Source of the DNA: Spongiibacter marinus
GTDB lineage: Bacteria; Pseudomonadota; Gammaproteobacteria; Pseudomonadales; Spongiibacteraceae
Assembly (NCBI RefSeq): GCF_016906995.1
Contig: NZ_JAFBBD010000009.1
Coordinates: 62,001-126,000 of the forward strand
Length of the DNA stretch: 64,000 nucleotides
Direction: 5' to 3'
Shown here: positions 18,554 to 27,198 of the stretch, one piece after another
Numbering within the stretch: position 1 is the first letter of the stretch
Layout: each line of letters begins with the position of its first letter
The notes under the pieces: model-generated
Database searches by the model: none
What the model saw: the letters and a program-made list of their open reading frames with translations, nothing else
Told to the model about the DNA's origin: nothing
Position numbers and translations under genes: made by a program

Positions 18554-21457
18554 ATGAGCACAGCATTAAACGTGCAAACCGATGAGTTACCTGCGCTACT
18601 TGCCGAGGGTTTAGATGCCCGTTGGCAGAGTTTTCTTCAGCGCTGCAGCGAGCCGCAGGCCCAGTGGTATCAGGAATTTACCCAGTCGGAGGCGCGCCCC
18701 AAACTGCTGCTGGCGATCGCTGCCAGCCCGATTTTTCTCGACTACTGCCAGCGTTTTCCACAGGCGCTGATCGACCTGCAGCAGCAGGGTTTATTGGATG
18801 CACCGCTGTCCGCCGGTGAGTTAACTGAGCAACTGGCGGCTGAGTGCGACGCCTGCAGCAATGCCGACGAGTTGGCCAAAACCCTGCGTCAGTTTCGCTA
18901 CCGCCACTGGTTAAGATTGGTGTGGCGCGATCTGAACCGCCTTTGCGATATGGTCGCCACCACTGCCGAACTCTCGGCTCTGGCCGATGTATGTGTGCAG
19001 CAAGCGCTGGCTTTTTTGCACCGCGAGCTGTGCCGGGAATGGGGTGAGCCGCAGTCTGCCGACGGCCGCTCACAACAGCTCAGTGTGATTGCCATGGGCA
19101 AGCTGGGCGCCGGCGAATTGAACCTTTCGTCAGACATCGACCTGATCTTCAGCTATCCCGAGGCGGGCAGCACAGCGGGTGGCCCGCGCAGCGTCGACAA
19201 TCAGGAATTCTTTATTCGCCTTGGGCAGCGTTTGATCAAGGCCTTGGATGCGCGCACCGCCGACGGCTTTGTGTTTCGCGTGGATATGCGGCTGCGGCCC
19301 TATGGCCAGAGCGGGCCGCTGGTGGTCAGCTTCGACGCCATGGAAGAGTACTACCAAGACCAGGGGCGGGACTGGGAGCGCTACGCGCTGATCAAGGCGC
19401 GCTGCATTGCCGGTGACGAAGCGGCAAATCAACGCCTGATGGCCAGCCTGCGGCCGTTTACCTACCGCCGCTATCTGGACTTTTCCGCTATTGAGTCGCT
19501 GCGCGATATGAAGGCGATGATCCAGCGCGAGGTCGCGCGTCGCAGTCTGCATAACAACATCAAACTCGGCGCGGGCGGTATCCGCGAAATTGAATTTATC
19601 GCCCAGTGTTTCCAGTTGATTCGCGGCGGTCAGGAAATCAGCCTGCAGCAGCGTCCACTGCGGATTATTCTCGATGAGTTGCGCGACATGGAGCTGTTGC
19701 CCGCCCCGGTGGTGGACGAGCTGCAGGCGGCCAATGTCTTCCTGCGCAACGCCGAGCATGCGATACAGGCCTGGCGCGACGAGCAAACTCAGCAGCTGCC
19801 CGATGCACCAGCGCCTCAGGCGGCGTTGGCGCTGAGCATGGGCTATGACAGCTGGGAGGCCTTCACGGCGGCACTGGCCGAACACCGCCAGCGTGTCGAT
19901 GAGCACTTTGCCAATATTATTGCCGCGCCAGAGGAGGAGGGCAGCACCGATCGCGCAGCGATTCAACGCTGGGAAGTGTTGCTGAACGACCCCGACGCCG
20001 ACTCATTGACCGAAGAGCTGCAAGCGGCGGGCTACAACGATGCCGCCGAAGTCGCCCGGCGCTTGCTGGCGCTGTTAACCGGCGCGGGTGTGCAGCGCAT
20101 GCAGGGCAGTGCGCGGGAGCGCCTGGACGATTTCCTGCCGCTGTTGCTGGAGCAGGTTCAGGAGGCGGAAGACAGCGGCCGCGCCTTCCTGCGGTTGATC
20201 CCGTTGATAGAGGCCGTGCTGCGCCGCACCGCGTATCTGGTGTTGTTAATGGAAAACCCCGCCGCGCTGGGACGCTTGGTCAGGTTGTGCGATGCCAGCC
20301 CCTGGGTGTCGCGGCAGTTGGCGGCGCACCCGGTGTTGCTGGATGAATTGCTCGACGCCAGCAGCCTGTACTCAGTGCCCGACAAAGACGGTCTGCGCAG
20401 CGAGTTGCGCCAGCGCCTGCTGCGCATTCCCGAGGACGACCTGGAAGCGCAAATGGAAGCGCTGCGCTACTTCCGCCTGGCCCATGTTCTCAGGGTGGCG
20501 GCCTCGGAAATTACCGGCAGCCTGCCGCTGATGAAGGTCAGCGACTACCTGACGTTTATCGCCGAAACGGTAATGGAATTTGTCGTGGATATCGCCTGGC
20601 AGAATCTGGTGGAGAAGCACGGCACCCCCTGTGGCGATGACCCGCGCCGCCATTTTGTGATTCTTGCCTACGGCAAGATGGGCGGTATCGAGCTGGGCTA
20701 TGGCTCAGACCTGGATTTGGTATTCGTGCACGACGTGCCCGCCGGCGTGGTCAGCGATGGCGAGCGCCCGCTGGATGGCACCATGTTCTATACCCGCCTG
20801 GGGCAGCGCATCATTCATATCCTTACCGCGCAAACCCGTCTCGGTCAGCTCTACGAAGTGGATATGCGCCTGCGGCCGTCGGGTAACTCGGGGCTGTTGG
20901 TAAGCTCCTTCTCGGCCTTTCGCGACTACCAGCGCGGTCAGGCCTGGACCTGGGAGCACCAGGCACTGGTGCGGGCGAGGGTGGTGGCCGGTGACCCGGT
21001 ACTGGCCGAAAAATTTACCGAGCTGCGCGCCGATGTGTTGGGCAGCGAGCGCGATCTTGCCAAGCTGCGCGAAGACGTACTGAGTATGCGCGACAAGATG
21101 CGCCAGCACTTGTTGCCGTCAGGCGGTGAAAAAAACCACGAATTTGATATCAAACAAGGCCTTGGAGGTATCGTTGATATAGAATTTATGGTGCAATATG
21201 CCGTTTTAGCTTGGTCGCATCAGCACCCGCCACTGCACTACCACACCGACAATATTCGGATCCTGGAGTCCCTTCAACAAGAAGGTTTGATTCCCGAGGC
21301 TGATGCCCGGGCCTTGATCGAGGCCTATATCGCGTTTCGCAGCCAGTCGCACCGGGCCAGCTTGCAGGAACAAAAGGGACAACTCAGTGGTGAGGCCCTC
21401 GCAGAGGAACGCGGCGCCGTGCGTCGAATCTGGCAACAGATATTCGACGAGCAATAA
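18554..21457 (+). CDS. glnE: Bifunctional glutamine synthetase adenylyltransferase/deadenylase
   Basis: 967-residue GlnE. It has two nucleotidyltransferase domains, each with its GS-x9-DxD signature: GKLGAGELNLSSDIDLIF (~182-199, deadenylylase half) and GKMGGIELGYGSDLDLVF (~707-724, adenylylase half). Each is followed by DMRLRPYGQSGPL or DMRLRPSGNSGLL. It adds or removes AMP on glutamine synthetase in response to PII signals, so it sets nitrogen assimilation. Full length. It lies 33 bp upstream of ilvE, an arrangement also known in Pseudomonas. Confidence 0.97.
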   Translation: MSTALNVQTDELPALLAEGLDARWQSFLQRCSEPQAQWYQEFTQSEARPKLLLAIAASPIFLDYCQRFPQALIDLQQQGLLDAPLSAGELTEQLAAECDACSNADELAKTLRQFRYRHWLRLVWRDLNRLCDMVATTAELSALADVCVQQALAFLHRELCREWGEPQSADGRSQQLSVIAMGKLGAGELNLSSDIDLIFSYPEAGSTAGGPRSVDNQEFFIRLGQRLIKALDARTADGFVFRVDMRLRPYGQSGPLVVSFDAMEEYYQDQGRDWERYALIKARCIAGDEAANQRLMASLRPFTYRRYLDFSAIESLRDMKAMIQREVARRSLHNNIKLGAGGIREIEFIAQCFQLIRGGQEISLQQRPLRIILDELRDMELLPAPVVDELQAANVFLRNAEHAIQAWRDEQTQQLPDAPAPQAALALSMGYDSWEAFTAALAEHRQRVDEHFANIIAAPEEEGSTDRAAIQRWEVLLNDPDADSLTEELQAAGYNDAAEVARRLLALLTGAGVQRMQGSARERLDDFLPLLLEQVQEAEDSGRAFLRLIPLIEAVLRRTAYLVLLMENPAALGRLVRLCDASPWVSRQLAAHPVLLDELLDASSLYSVPDKDGLRSELRQRLLRIPEDDLEAQMEALRYFRLAHVLRVAASEITGSLPLMKVSDYLTFIAETVMEFVVDIAWQNLVEKHGTPCGDDPRRHFVILAYGKMGGIELGYGSDLDLVFVHDVPAGVVSDGERPLDGTMFYTRLGQRIIHILTAQTRLGQLYEVDMRLRPSGNSGLLVSSFSAFRDYQRGQAWTWEHQALVRARVVAGDPVLAEKFTELRADVLGSERDLAKLREDVLSMRDKMRQHLLPSGGEKNHEFDIKQGLGGIVDIEFMVQYAVLAWSHQHPPLHYHTDNIRILESLQQEGLIPEADARALIEAYIAFRSQSHRASLQEQKGQLSGEALAEERGAVRRIWQQIFDEQ

Positions 21458-21490
21458 CCGCATAACAGTAATTTTCAGGAGTAAACGACA

Positions 21491-22417
21491 ATGTCCATGG
21501 CCGATCGCGATGGTCTAATCTGGTTCGACGGTGAAATGGTGCCCTGGCGCGATGCCCGTGTACACGTACTCACCCACACGCTGCACTATGGCATGGGCGT
21601 ATTTGAAGGCGTGCGCGCCTATCACGCTGGCGATCGTGGAACCTGCATCTTCCGCTTGAACGAGCACACCGACCGCCTGTTCCGCTCAGCCCATATCATG
21701 AATATGAGCATGCCCTTCGACAAAGACGTGATCAACGAAGCGCAGCGCCAAGTGGTCCGCGAAAACAATCTCGACGAAGCCTATCTGCGCCCGATGGTAT
21801 TCCTCGGCTCGGAAGGCATGGGACTGCGCGCTGACAACCTGCGCACTCACGTTATTGTTGCTGCCTGGGACTGGCCCAGCTACATGAGCCCGGAAGCGCG
21901 TGACAAGGGTATTAAGGTGCGTTGCAGCTCTTACACCCGCCACCACGTCAACATTTCCATGTGTAAGGCGAAGGCCAATGGCCACTACATCAACTCGATG
22001 CTGGCGCTGCGCGAAGCGTTGGACAGCGGTTGTGAAGAGGCCTTGTTGCTGGACAACGAAGGCTACGTGGCCGAAGGCAGTGGTGAGAACATTTTCATCG
22101 TTCGCGATGGCAAACTCTACACGCCCGAGCTGACCAGCTGCCTGGACGGCATCACCCGCAACACCATCTTTGCCTTCTGCAAAGAGCTGGGTCTGGAAGT
22201 GGAAGAAAAGCGCATCACACGCGATGAAGTGTATGTTGCCGACGAAGCCTTCTTCACCGGTACCGCAGCGGAAGTTCTGCCTATTCGCGAGCTGGATGGC
22301 CGTCAAATCGGCAGTGGTGTACGCGGCCCGATCACCACCGAGCTGCAAAGCCGCTACTTTGACCAGGTCAAAGGTCGTCGCGAGCAATTCCCTGAGTGGT
22401 TAAGCCCCGTCGCTTAA
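21491..22417 (+). CDS. ilvE: Branched-chain amino acid aminotransferase
   Basis: 308-residue class IV PLP aminotransferase. It starts with MADRDGLIWFDGEMVPWRDA and HTLHYGMGVFEGVRAY. The PLP lysine is in KAKANGHYINSML (~160), followed by EALLLDNEGYVAEGSGENIF and DGITRNTI. It performs the last step of leucine, isoleucine and valine synthesis, or the first of their breakdown, with glutamate/2-oxoglutarate. CAGGAG precedes the ATG. It is probably cotranscribed with glnE, linking nitrogen regulation and amino-acid synthesis, and is followed by a hairpin. Confidence 0.96.
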   Translation: MSMADRDGLIWFDGEMVPWRDARVHVLTHTLHYGMGVFEGVRAYHAGDRGTCIFRLNEHTDRLFRSAHIMNMSMPFDKDVINEAQRQVVRENNLDEAYLRPMVFLGSEGMGLRADNLRTHVIVAAWDWPSYMSPEARDKGIKVRCSSYTRHHVNISMCKAKANGHYINSMLALREALDSGCEEALLLDNEGYVAEGSGENIFIVRDGKLYTPELTSCLDGITRNTIFAFCKELGLEVEEKRITRDEVYVADEAFFTGTAAEVLPIRELDGRQIGSGVRGPITTELQSRYFDQVKGRREQFPEWLSPVA

Positions 22418-22425
22418 GCCCCTGT

Positions 22426-22451
22426 GCGTGAGCTGCCCGGTCGGCTCACGC
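22426..22451 (+). terminator. Hairpin after ilvE, likely terminator
   Basis: GCGTGAGC (22426-22433) pairs perfectly with GCTCACGC (22444-22451) across a 10-nt loop, 9 bp after the ilvE stop. The following bases (attgcttctcccctt) are T/C-rich rather than a clean T-run, so termination may be partial. Confidence 0.5.
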
Positions 22452-22467
22452 ATTGCTTCTCCCCTTA

Positions 22468-22842
22468 TTAGCTTTCCCCCTGCGGTGCCTGATAGCGGCA
22501 TTCCCCGCGAATCTTCAATGCATTGAGCACCGCGTATTGTTCCAGCGTGATGTAGCCGTAGGGGCAATAGGCCTGCAAGCGGCTGTCGTTGCGCAGCATG
22601 CGCTGCGCCTGTTTCAGCAGCTCGTCGTCACTGGGTGGGCGTTTTTGTGGGCGATTCGGGTCCACCGTGTGGCGAATCGGTTTCACCGGCGGGAGGGCGA
22701 TTCGCAGCTGGTATTCAAACAGCTTCAGGTCGCCACCGCGATTCAGCGGCGTGAATAATCCCCTGTCCTGCGGCGGGTTGGGCTGGCTGCTGCAAGCGGC
22801 GGTCAGGGCGCAGGCGATAAAAGCGCTGTAAATGGCACGCAT
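22468..22842 (-). CDS. Small putative lipoprotein
   Basis: 124 residues from ATG 22842 (internal to a longer frame), chosen because MRAIYSAFIACALTAAC gives a proper lipoprotein signal with a TAAC lipobox and cysteine 17. The mature part is proline- and arginine-rich (PPVKPIRHTVDPNRPQKRPP), then ends in a helical region with two cysteines (YCPYGYITLEQYAVLNALKI; GECRY). I do not recognise the family. It stands alone, convergent with ilvE. Confidence 0.65.
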   Translation of the reverse strand: MRAIYSAFIACALTAACSSQPNPPQDRGLFTPLNRGGDLKLFEYQLRIALPPVKPIRHTVDPNRPQKRPPSDDELLKQAQRMLRNDSRLQAYCPYGYITLEQYAVLNALKIRGECRYQAPQGES

Positions 22843-23102
22843 CTTTATGGTTTTCCTGGCATTTTTGCGGGGCCTGGCAGTGTAACATGACAAACTGGTA
22901 ATCCCTCTAGTGGGCCGCGAGACGGGCCGTCGGTGGATTTATCCACAAGCGATGGTTAGAATCCGTTCACTTACGAGGCGTCATGCCCCGCAATAGCTGC
23001 GGCGGCCCAAGGCCCGCACGCGAGCCGCCAGTGTGAATAGCGGTCGCGGCGATAAGAGGCCGGGCACGTCAGAAACAATCCTAACAAACAGCGATAACGG
23101 CT

Positions 23103-24425
23103 ATGTCATCAGACCCAACCGCGCTTGCCCAGTCCGCCACCGCGGCGACCGGGTCGGCCCAAGTTATTCCCATTGAAGAGGCGCGTCCGCAGCGTCGTCT
23201 TCATATCTGTCTGCTCGGTTATCGCAGTGCGCCCTTTGGTGGCGGTCAGGGTATTTACCTCAAGTACCTCAGCAAGGCTCTGGTGGATGCCGGTCACGAG
23301 GTAGATGTGATCTCGGGGCAGCCCTATCCCCATCTCGACCCGCGGGTGAAGCTGATCAAAATGCCGGGCATGAATCTCTTTGAAACCGGCCTCGGTTCGC
23401 TGCGCCCCCATCACCTTAGCTCGCTCACCAATATCATCGAGTGGAGCAGCAAGCTGACCGGCGGTTTTGCCGAGCCCTACTGCTTTGGCCGCCGCGTGGT
23501 GAAGTACCTCAAGCGCCACGGTCGCCACTACGACATTATTCACGACAACCAAAGCCTCAGCTTTGGCATGCTCAAACTGCAAAAGCTCGGTTTTCCGCTG
23601 GTCACGACCATTCACCACCCCATTACCAGCGACCTGGATATTGCCCTGAAGGCTGCCAACTCCCTGGTTGACCGCGTGCTGATACGCCGCTGGCACAGTT
23701 TCATCCAAATGCAGCGCCAGGTTGCGCCGCAGTTGCACCACGTGGTCACCGTTTCTGAGCGCTCCCGCGAAGACATCGCCGCCGCCTTTGGCATGCAGCC
23801 CGCTGCGATCCAGCTGGTGCACTGTGGTATCGACACCGACGAATTCCGCCCGCTGCCCAGCGTGAAAAAAATACCGCGCCGCTTAATGGCAACCGTATCG
23901 GCCGATGCGCCATTGAAGGGCATGAGCTACCTGTTTGAAGCTGTGGCAAAACTGCTGCCGCGCTACCCCGACCTGCAGCTGTTAATGGTGGGCAAAATTC
24001 GCGAGGGTGGCGAGGCCGAAGCGCTGATCGAAAAGCTTGGCCTGCACAATCACATTGCCACCGCCTCGGGCATCAGCACCGAGCAATTGGTGCGCTATTA
24101 CAATGAAGCCGAAGTCGCCGTCGTGCCCTCGGTTTACGAAGGCTTTGGCCTGCCCGCTGGCGAAGCCATGGCTTGCGGTACAGCGCTGGTGTCCACTACT
24201 GGCGGTGCGCTGCCAGAAGTCACCGGCGACGCGGCCCTGCAAGTGCCGGTGCGCGACGCCCAGGCTCTGGCCGATGGCATCGATGCGCTGCTGAGCAACG
24301 CCGAGCAACGGCGCGCTCTGGAAGTGGCTGGCCGCGAGCGCATGGAAGAATTGTTCTGCTGGAGCCGCGCCGCCCAGCAGATGCTGGACTATTACGAACA
24401 GGTATTACGCAGTGAAAACGGTTGA
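23103..24425 (+). CDS. Family 4 glycosyltransferase (GT-B fold), first gene of cassette
   Basis: 440 residues. After a ~30-residue polar tail comes a GT-B N-domain (RLHICLLGYRSAPFGGGQGIY, a glycine-rich acceptor loop, shown cut) and a C-domain with nucleotide-sugar motifs VHCGIDTDEF, KGMSYLFEAV and VPSVYEGFGLPAGEAMACG (~340-358), where the two glutamates match the EX7E retaining GT4 motif. It transfers a sugar from an NDP-sugar to an unknown acceptor, cytosolic or membrane-peripheral. It overlaps the methyltransferase gene by 14 bp, so the three genes to 26207 form one translationally coupled operon. The acceptor may be a lipid or glycan precursor; this is inference. Confidence 0.88.
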   Translation: MSSDPTALAQSATAATGSAQVIPIEEARPQRRLHICLLGYRSAPFGGGQGIYLKYLSKALVDAGHEVDVISGQPYPHLDPRVKLIKMPGMNLFETGLGSLRPHHLSSLTNIIEWSSKLTGGFAEPYCFGRRVVKYLKRHGRHYDIIHDNQSLSFGMLKLQKLGFPLVTTIHHPITSDLDIALKAANSLVDRVLIRRWHSFIQMQRQVAPQLHHVVTVSERSREDIAAAFGMQPAAIQLVHCGIDTDEFRPLPSVKKIPRRLMATVSADAPLKGMSYLFEAVAKLLPRYPDLQLLMVGKIREGGEAEALIEKLGLHNHIATASGISTEQLVRYYNEAEVAVVPSVYEGFGLPAGEAMACGTALVSTTGGALPEVTGDAALQVPVRDAQALADGIDALLSNAEQRRALEVAGRERMEELFCWSRAAQQMLDYYEQVLRSENG

Positions 24426-25125
24426 TTTTAAACACTTTGCACTCCAGCCCGGCGACCGCCTGCTGGATCTGGGTTGCGGCGAAGGCCGCCACGTTATCTC
24501 TGCTTATGTGGAAGGTGAAGTCACGGCGGTAGGCGTCGACCTGTGCCTGAAAGACCTGCAAACCGCCCAGCAGCGCGCCGCTGATTTTGTTGATGGCAGC
24601 GACGACAAGCGCGCCTTTGGTCTCGCCAATGCCGATGCCATGAACCTGCCCTTTGCCGACAACAGCTTCGACAAAATCATCTGCTCAGAAGTGTTGGAGC
24701 ACATCCCCGACTATCAGGCCGTGCTCAAAGAGATCGAGCGCATCCTTAAACCTGGCGGCCTGTTTTGCGCCAGCGTGCCGCGCGCCTGGCCAGAAAAAAT
24801 CTGCTGGGCACTGAGCGATGCCTACCACCAAGTGGAAGGCGGTCACCTGCGTATTTTTAAAGCCAGCGAGCTGCGCAAGCAGATCCAGGGCCTGGGTTTC
24901 CGCTTCTACCGTCGGCACTGGGCACACGCCTTGCATTCCCCCTATTGGTGGCTGAAATGCGCCTTCTGGGAGCAGGACAACAACCCGCTGGTAAAGAGCT
25001 ACCACAAACTGCTGGTCTGGGATCTGATGGATCGGCCGTGGATCACCCGCACCGTCGAGCGTGGCCTCAACCCGGTAATGGGCAAATCAGTGGTCATGTA
25101 TTTTGAAAAAGGACAGGCAGCATGA
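24412..25125 (+). CDS. Class I SAM-dependent methyltransferase, second gene of cassette
   Basis: 237 residues with a Rossmann methyltransferase core: motif I LLDLGCGEGRHV (~18-29), the acidic loop VGVDLCLKDL (~42-51), NADAMNLPFADNSFDKIICSEV (cut; motif II region) and LEHIPDYQAVLKEIERILKPGG. This is the small-molecule methyltransferase type related to Methyltransf_11. The C-terminal ~90 residues are rich in Trp/Tyr/His (HWAHALHSPYWWLKCAFWEQ) and may dock a hydrophobic substrate. The start overlaps the glycosyltransferase end, and its stop overlaps the next ATG by 4 bp. The substrate is unknown, presumably the product of the neighbouring enzymes. Confidence 0.86.
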   Translation: MKTVDFKHFALQPGDRLLDLGCGEGRHVISAYVEGEVTAVGVDLCLKDLQTAQQRAADFVDGSDDKRAFGLANADAMNLPFADNSFDKIICSEVLEHIPDYQAVLKEIERILKPGGLFCASVPRAWPEKICWALSDAYHQVEGGHLRIFKASELRKQIQGLGFRFYRRHWAHALHSPYWWLKCAFWEQDNNPLVKSYHKLLVWDLMDRPWITRTVERGLNPVMGKSVVMYFEKGQAA

Positions 25126-26207
25126 GCGGACTGTTTCTCAGCAAGGGGTTGTACCCGGAAGACTTCTTCCGCGCCACCATTGAGTTTCTGAAGCGCGAGC
25201 AACAGGCCGACGGCAGCATCCCCTGGTTTGAGGGCGGTCACGCCGACCCCTGGGACCACGTCGAGTCCGCAATGGGGCTGAGTATTGGCGGCGAATACGA
25301 CGCCGCCGAGCGCGCCTACTTCTGGCTGCGCGACAGCCAACTTGCCGACGGCAGCTGGTGGGCCGCCTATCGCAATGGCGAAGTGGATAACCGCGAACGC
25401 CGCGAAACCAACTTCGTTGCCTATATTGCCACTGGCGTTTGGCACCACTACCTCATTAGCCAGCGCCGCGAGTTCCTGCAAGCCATGTGGCCCTGCGTGC
25501 AGCGCGCCATCAATTTTGTGGTGGGCCAGCAAAGCCCCCACGGCGACATTAACTGGGCGGTCGATGCCGATGGCCAGTCGATGGAAGACGCGCTGGTCAC
25601 CGGCTGCGCCTCCATCTACAAAAGCCTGGAATGTGCCTGGAATATCTCGGTTGTACTCGGCGAGCCCCGCGACGAATGGCGCGCCGCCCGCGCCGCCCTC
25701 GGCGATGCCATGCGCAACAAGCCCGAGCGCTTTGACCGTACCTGGGAAAGCAAAGCCCGCTACTCCATGGACTGGTTCTACCCCGTACTCACCGGTGTTG
25801 TGCCGCCAGCCAAAGGCAGCGCCCACCTGCAAAAACGCTGGGGCGAATTCGTTGAAGACGGCCTCGGTTGCCGTTGCGTGTCCGACGAGCCCTGGGTCAC
25901 CGTTGCGGAATCCTGCGAGCTGACCATGGCCCTGCTCGCCGCCGGCGATCACGCGCGCGCCGTTAACGTTTACAGTTGGCTGCACCAATGGCGTGACGGC
26001 AACGGCGAATACTGGACAGGCTACCAAATGGTCGAAGACCTGCTGTGGCCCGATGAGCGCCCCACCTGGACCGCCGCCGCCATCCTGCTTGCCGCCGATG
26101 CGCTCACCGAGCACACCCCGGCCCATCACCTGTTTAAAGAAGTGCGTCTGCTGGAAGTTGAAGCAGAGCTGGCGGAAGAAGCCGAGCGCTACACCAGCGG
26201 GCGCTAA
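25122..26207 (+). CDS. Squalene-cyclase/prenyltransferase-like alpha/alpha-barrel protein, third gene of cassette
   Basis: 361 residues built of helical repeats with QW-like motifs: QQADGSIPWF (~27-36), LADGSWWAAY (~73-82), SPHGDINWAVD and GNGEYWTGY. These resemble the repeats of terpene cyclases and protein-prenyltransferase beta subunits. The cyclase DxDD acid motif is not present, so it is not a conventional class II terpene cyclase. Aromatic and acidic residues are many, as in carbohydrate-active alpha/alpha barrels (glycosidases, epimerases). It is coupled by a 4-bp overlap to the methyltransferase. Candidate roles are binding or cleavage of a glycan or a prenyl-linked sugar. I do not assign a reaction. 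Confidence 0.75.
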   Translation: MSGLFLSKGLYPEDFFRATIEFLKREQQADGSIPWFEGGHADPWDHVESAMGLSIGGEYDAAERAYFWLRDSQLADGSWWAAYRNGEVDNRERRETNFVAYIATGVWHHYLISQRREFLQAMWPCVQRAINFVVGQQSPHGDINWAVDADGQSMEDALVTGCASIYKSLECAWNISVVLGEPRDEWRAARAALGDAMRNKPERFDRTWESKARYSMDWFYPVLTGVVPPAKGSAHLQKRWGEFVEDGLGCRCVSDEPWVTVAESCELTMALLAAGDHARAVNVYSWLHQWRDGNGEYWTGYQMVEDLLWPDERPTWTAAAILLAADALTEHTPAHHLFKEVRLLEVEAELAEEAERYTSGR

Positions 26208-26330
26208 TAGCGTTCGCGAAATTCCACCTCTGACCGCGATTGGGTTACGTGGCACCTTCCTGATGGCCCGAAAGGCTTATTCCTGCGCAGATCCCGCCGT
26301 GCTCGGCAGGGCGGACATGTTGCCTGTCGT

Positions 26331-26423
26331 GTAGGAGCGGGCCTGACCGCGACCGACCTAGCGCTTGTAGGAGTGCTTTGGGTACGCGTACTCCATTTTG
26401 GTCGCGGTCAGGCCCGCTCCTAC
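26331..26423. repeat. Inverted pair of REP elements (BIME)
   Basis: A REP unit reading GTAGGAGCGGGCCTGACCGC and onward lies at 26331-26354, and its exact 24-bp reverse complement at 26400-26423, facing each other across 45 bp. The pair lies between the convergent cassette end and tetR. The rest of 26208-26492 shows no gene. The structure could fold as RNA in both directions and act as a transcript end or stabiliser. Confidence 0.85.
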
Positions 26424-26492
26424 ATAGCCATGATGCGCGCACACTTCGAAAGAAAATAAGCCGGGCGCCCAGCAGGGCCGAAACGCTCACCA

Positions 26493-27104
26493 TCAGCAAA
26501 TCCCGCGAATATTCCTCTCTACCAATTCCCGCCATAGCCGCTCGTGATTCTCCAGCTCCAGGTGCTGAGAGGTGCTTTGCAGTTGCGCGGGCAGGTCGAG
26601 AAATTGGCCACTAATACTGGCCTGACTGGACGAGCTTTCGAACAGGGCAAAGCCGAGGGTCATCCACAGCAGTGACTGGGCGTGGCGCACGGCGAGACTG
26701 TCCTCTATCTGCATGGCTTTGATGGGCTCTGCCAGTGTGGCAATGGTGGCGACCATGGCTTCAGCGGGCAGGCTGTTGTTGAACTGGGGTAGCAGGCCGG
26801 GGAAGGCGAGTACTTGTTGGCGCAGTTGGTCGAGGAGTTTTTCCAGGCGTTGGGCGTGGCTTAACCCCGCAGGCAATGCACTGACATCCACGCTGAGTAC
26901 GCTCTCGCCGATGGCGGTGAGCAGTTGTTGTTTGTTTTCAAAGTAGCGGTATAGGGAGGTGGGACTAATGCCCAGCTCTTTTGCCAGTTGCCGCAGGCTG
27001 AGTGCCGCGAGGTCTTGCTGTTGGGCAAGTTGCAGCGCCACAGCGAGAATCTGCTCTTTGCTGGTGCTGCTGGGGCGGCCAACGCGGCGCGTGTTACGGG
27101 TCAT
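26493..27104 (-). CDS. TetR-family transcriptional repressor
   Basis: 203 residues. The N-terminal TetR HTH is clear (GRPSSTSKEQILAVALQLAQ; LSLRQLAKELGISPTSLYRY; FENKQQLLTAIGE, residues ~9-70). The C-terminal ligand-binding domain is helical and not assignable. It is divergent from the phosphotransferase gene, with an inverted repeat (27130-27154) in the shared 94-bp promoter region, so it probably controls that operon in response to a small hydrophobic ligand. Confidence 0.87.
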   Translation of the reverse strand: MTRNTRRVGRPSSTSKEQILAVALQLAQQQDLAALSLRQLAKELGISPTSLYRYFENKQQLLTAIGESVLSVDVSALPAGLSHAQRLEKLLDQLRQQVLAFPGLLPQFNNSLPAEAMVATIATLAEPIKAMQIEDSLAVRHAQSLLWMTLGFALFESSSSQASISGQFLDLPAQLQSTSQHLELENHERLWRELVERNIRGIC

Positions 27105-27129
27105 GGTTTATCCTTCTTTTTAAATATAG

Positions 27130-27154
27130 TAACACCGTTAACTAATTCGTGTTA
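27130..27154. promoter_or_regulatory. Candidate TetR operator
   Basis: TAACAC (27130-27135) and GTGTTA (27149-27154) are inverted around a 13-bp spacer that contains GTTAAC, itself a palindrome. The location between tetR and the divergent phosphotransferase gene is where a TetR site is expected. Seen by eye only. Confidence 0.5.
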
Positions 27155-27198
27155 GCATCGTGTCATTGGCGTTCAATAACATAACAATGAGGCCTCGT

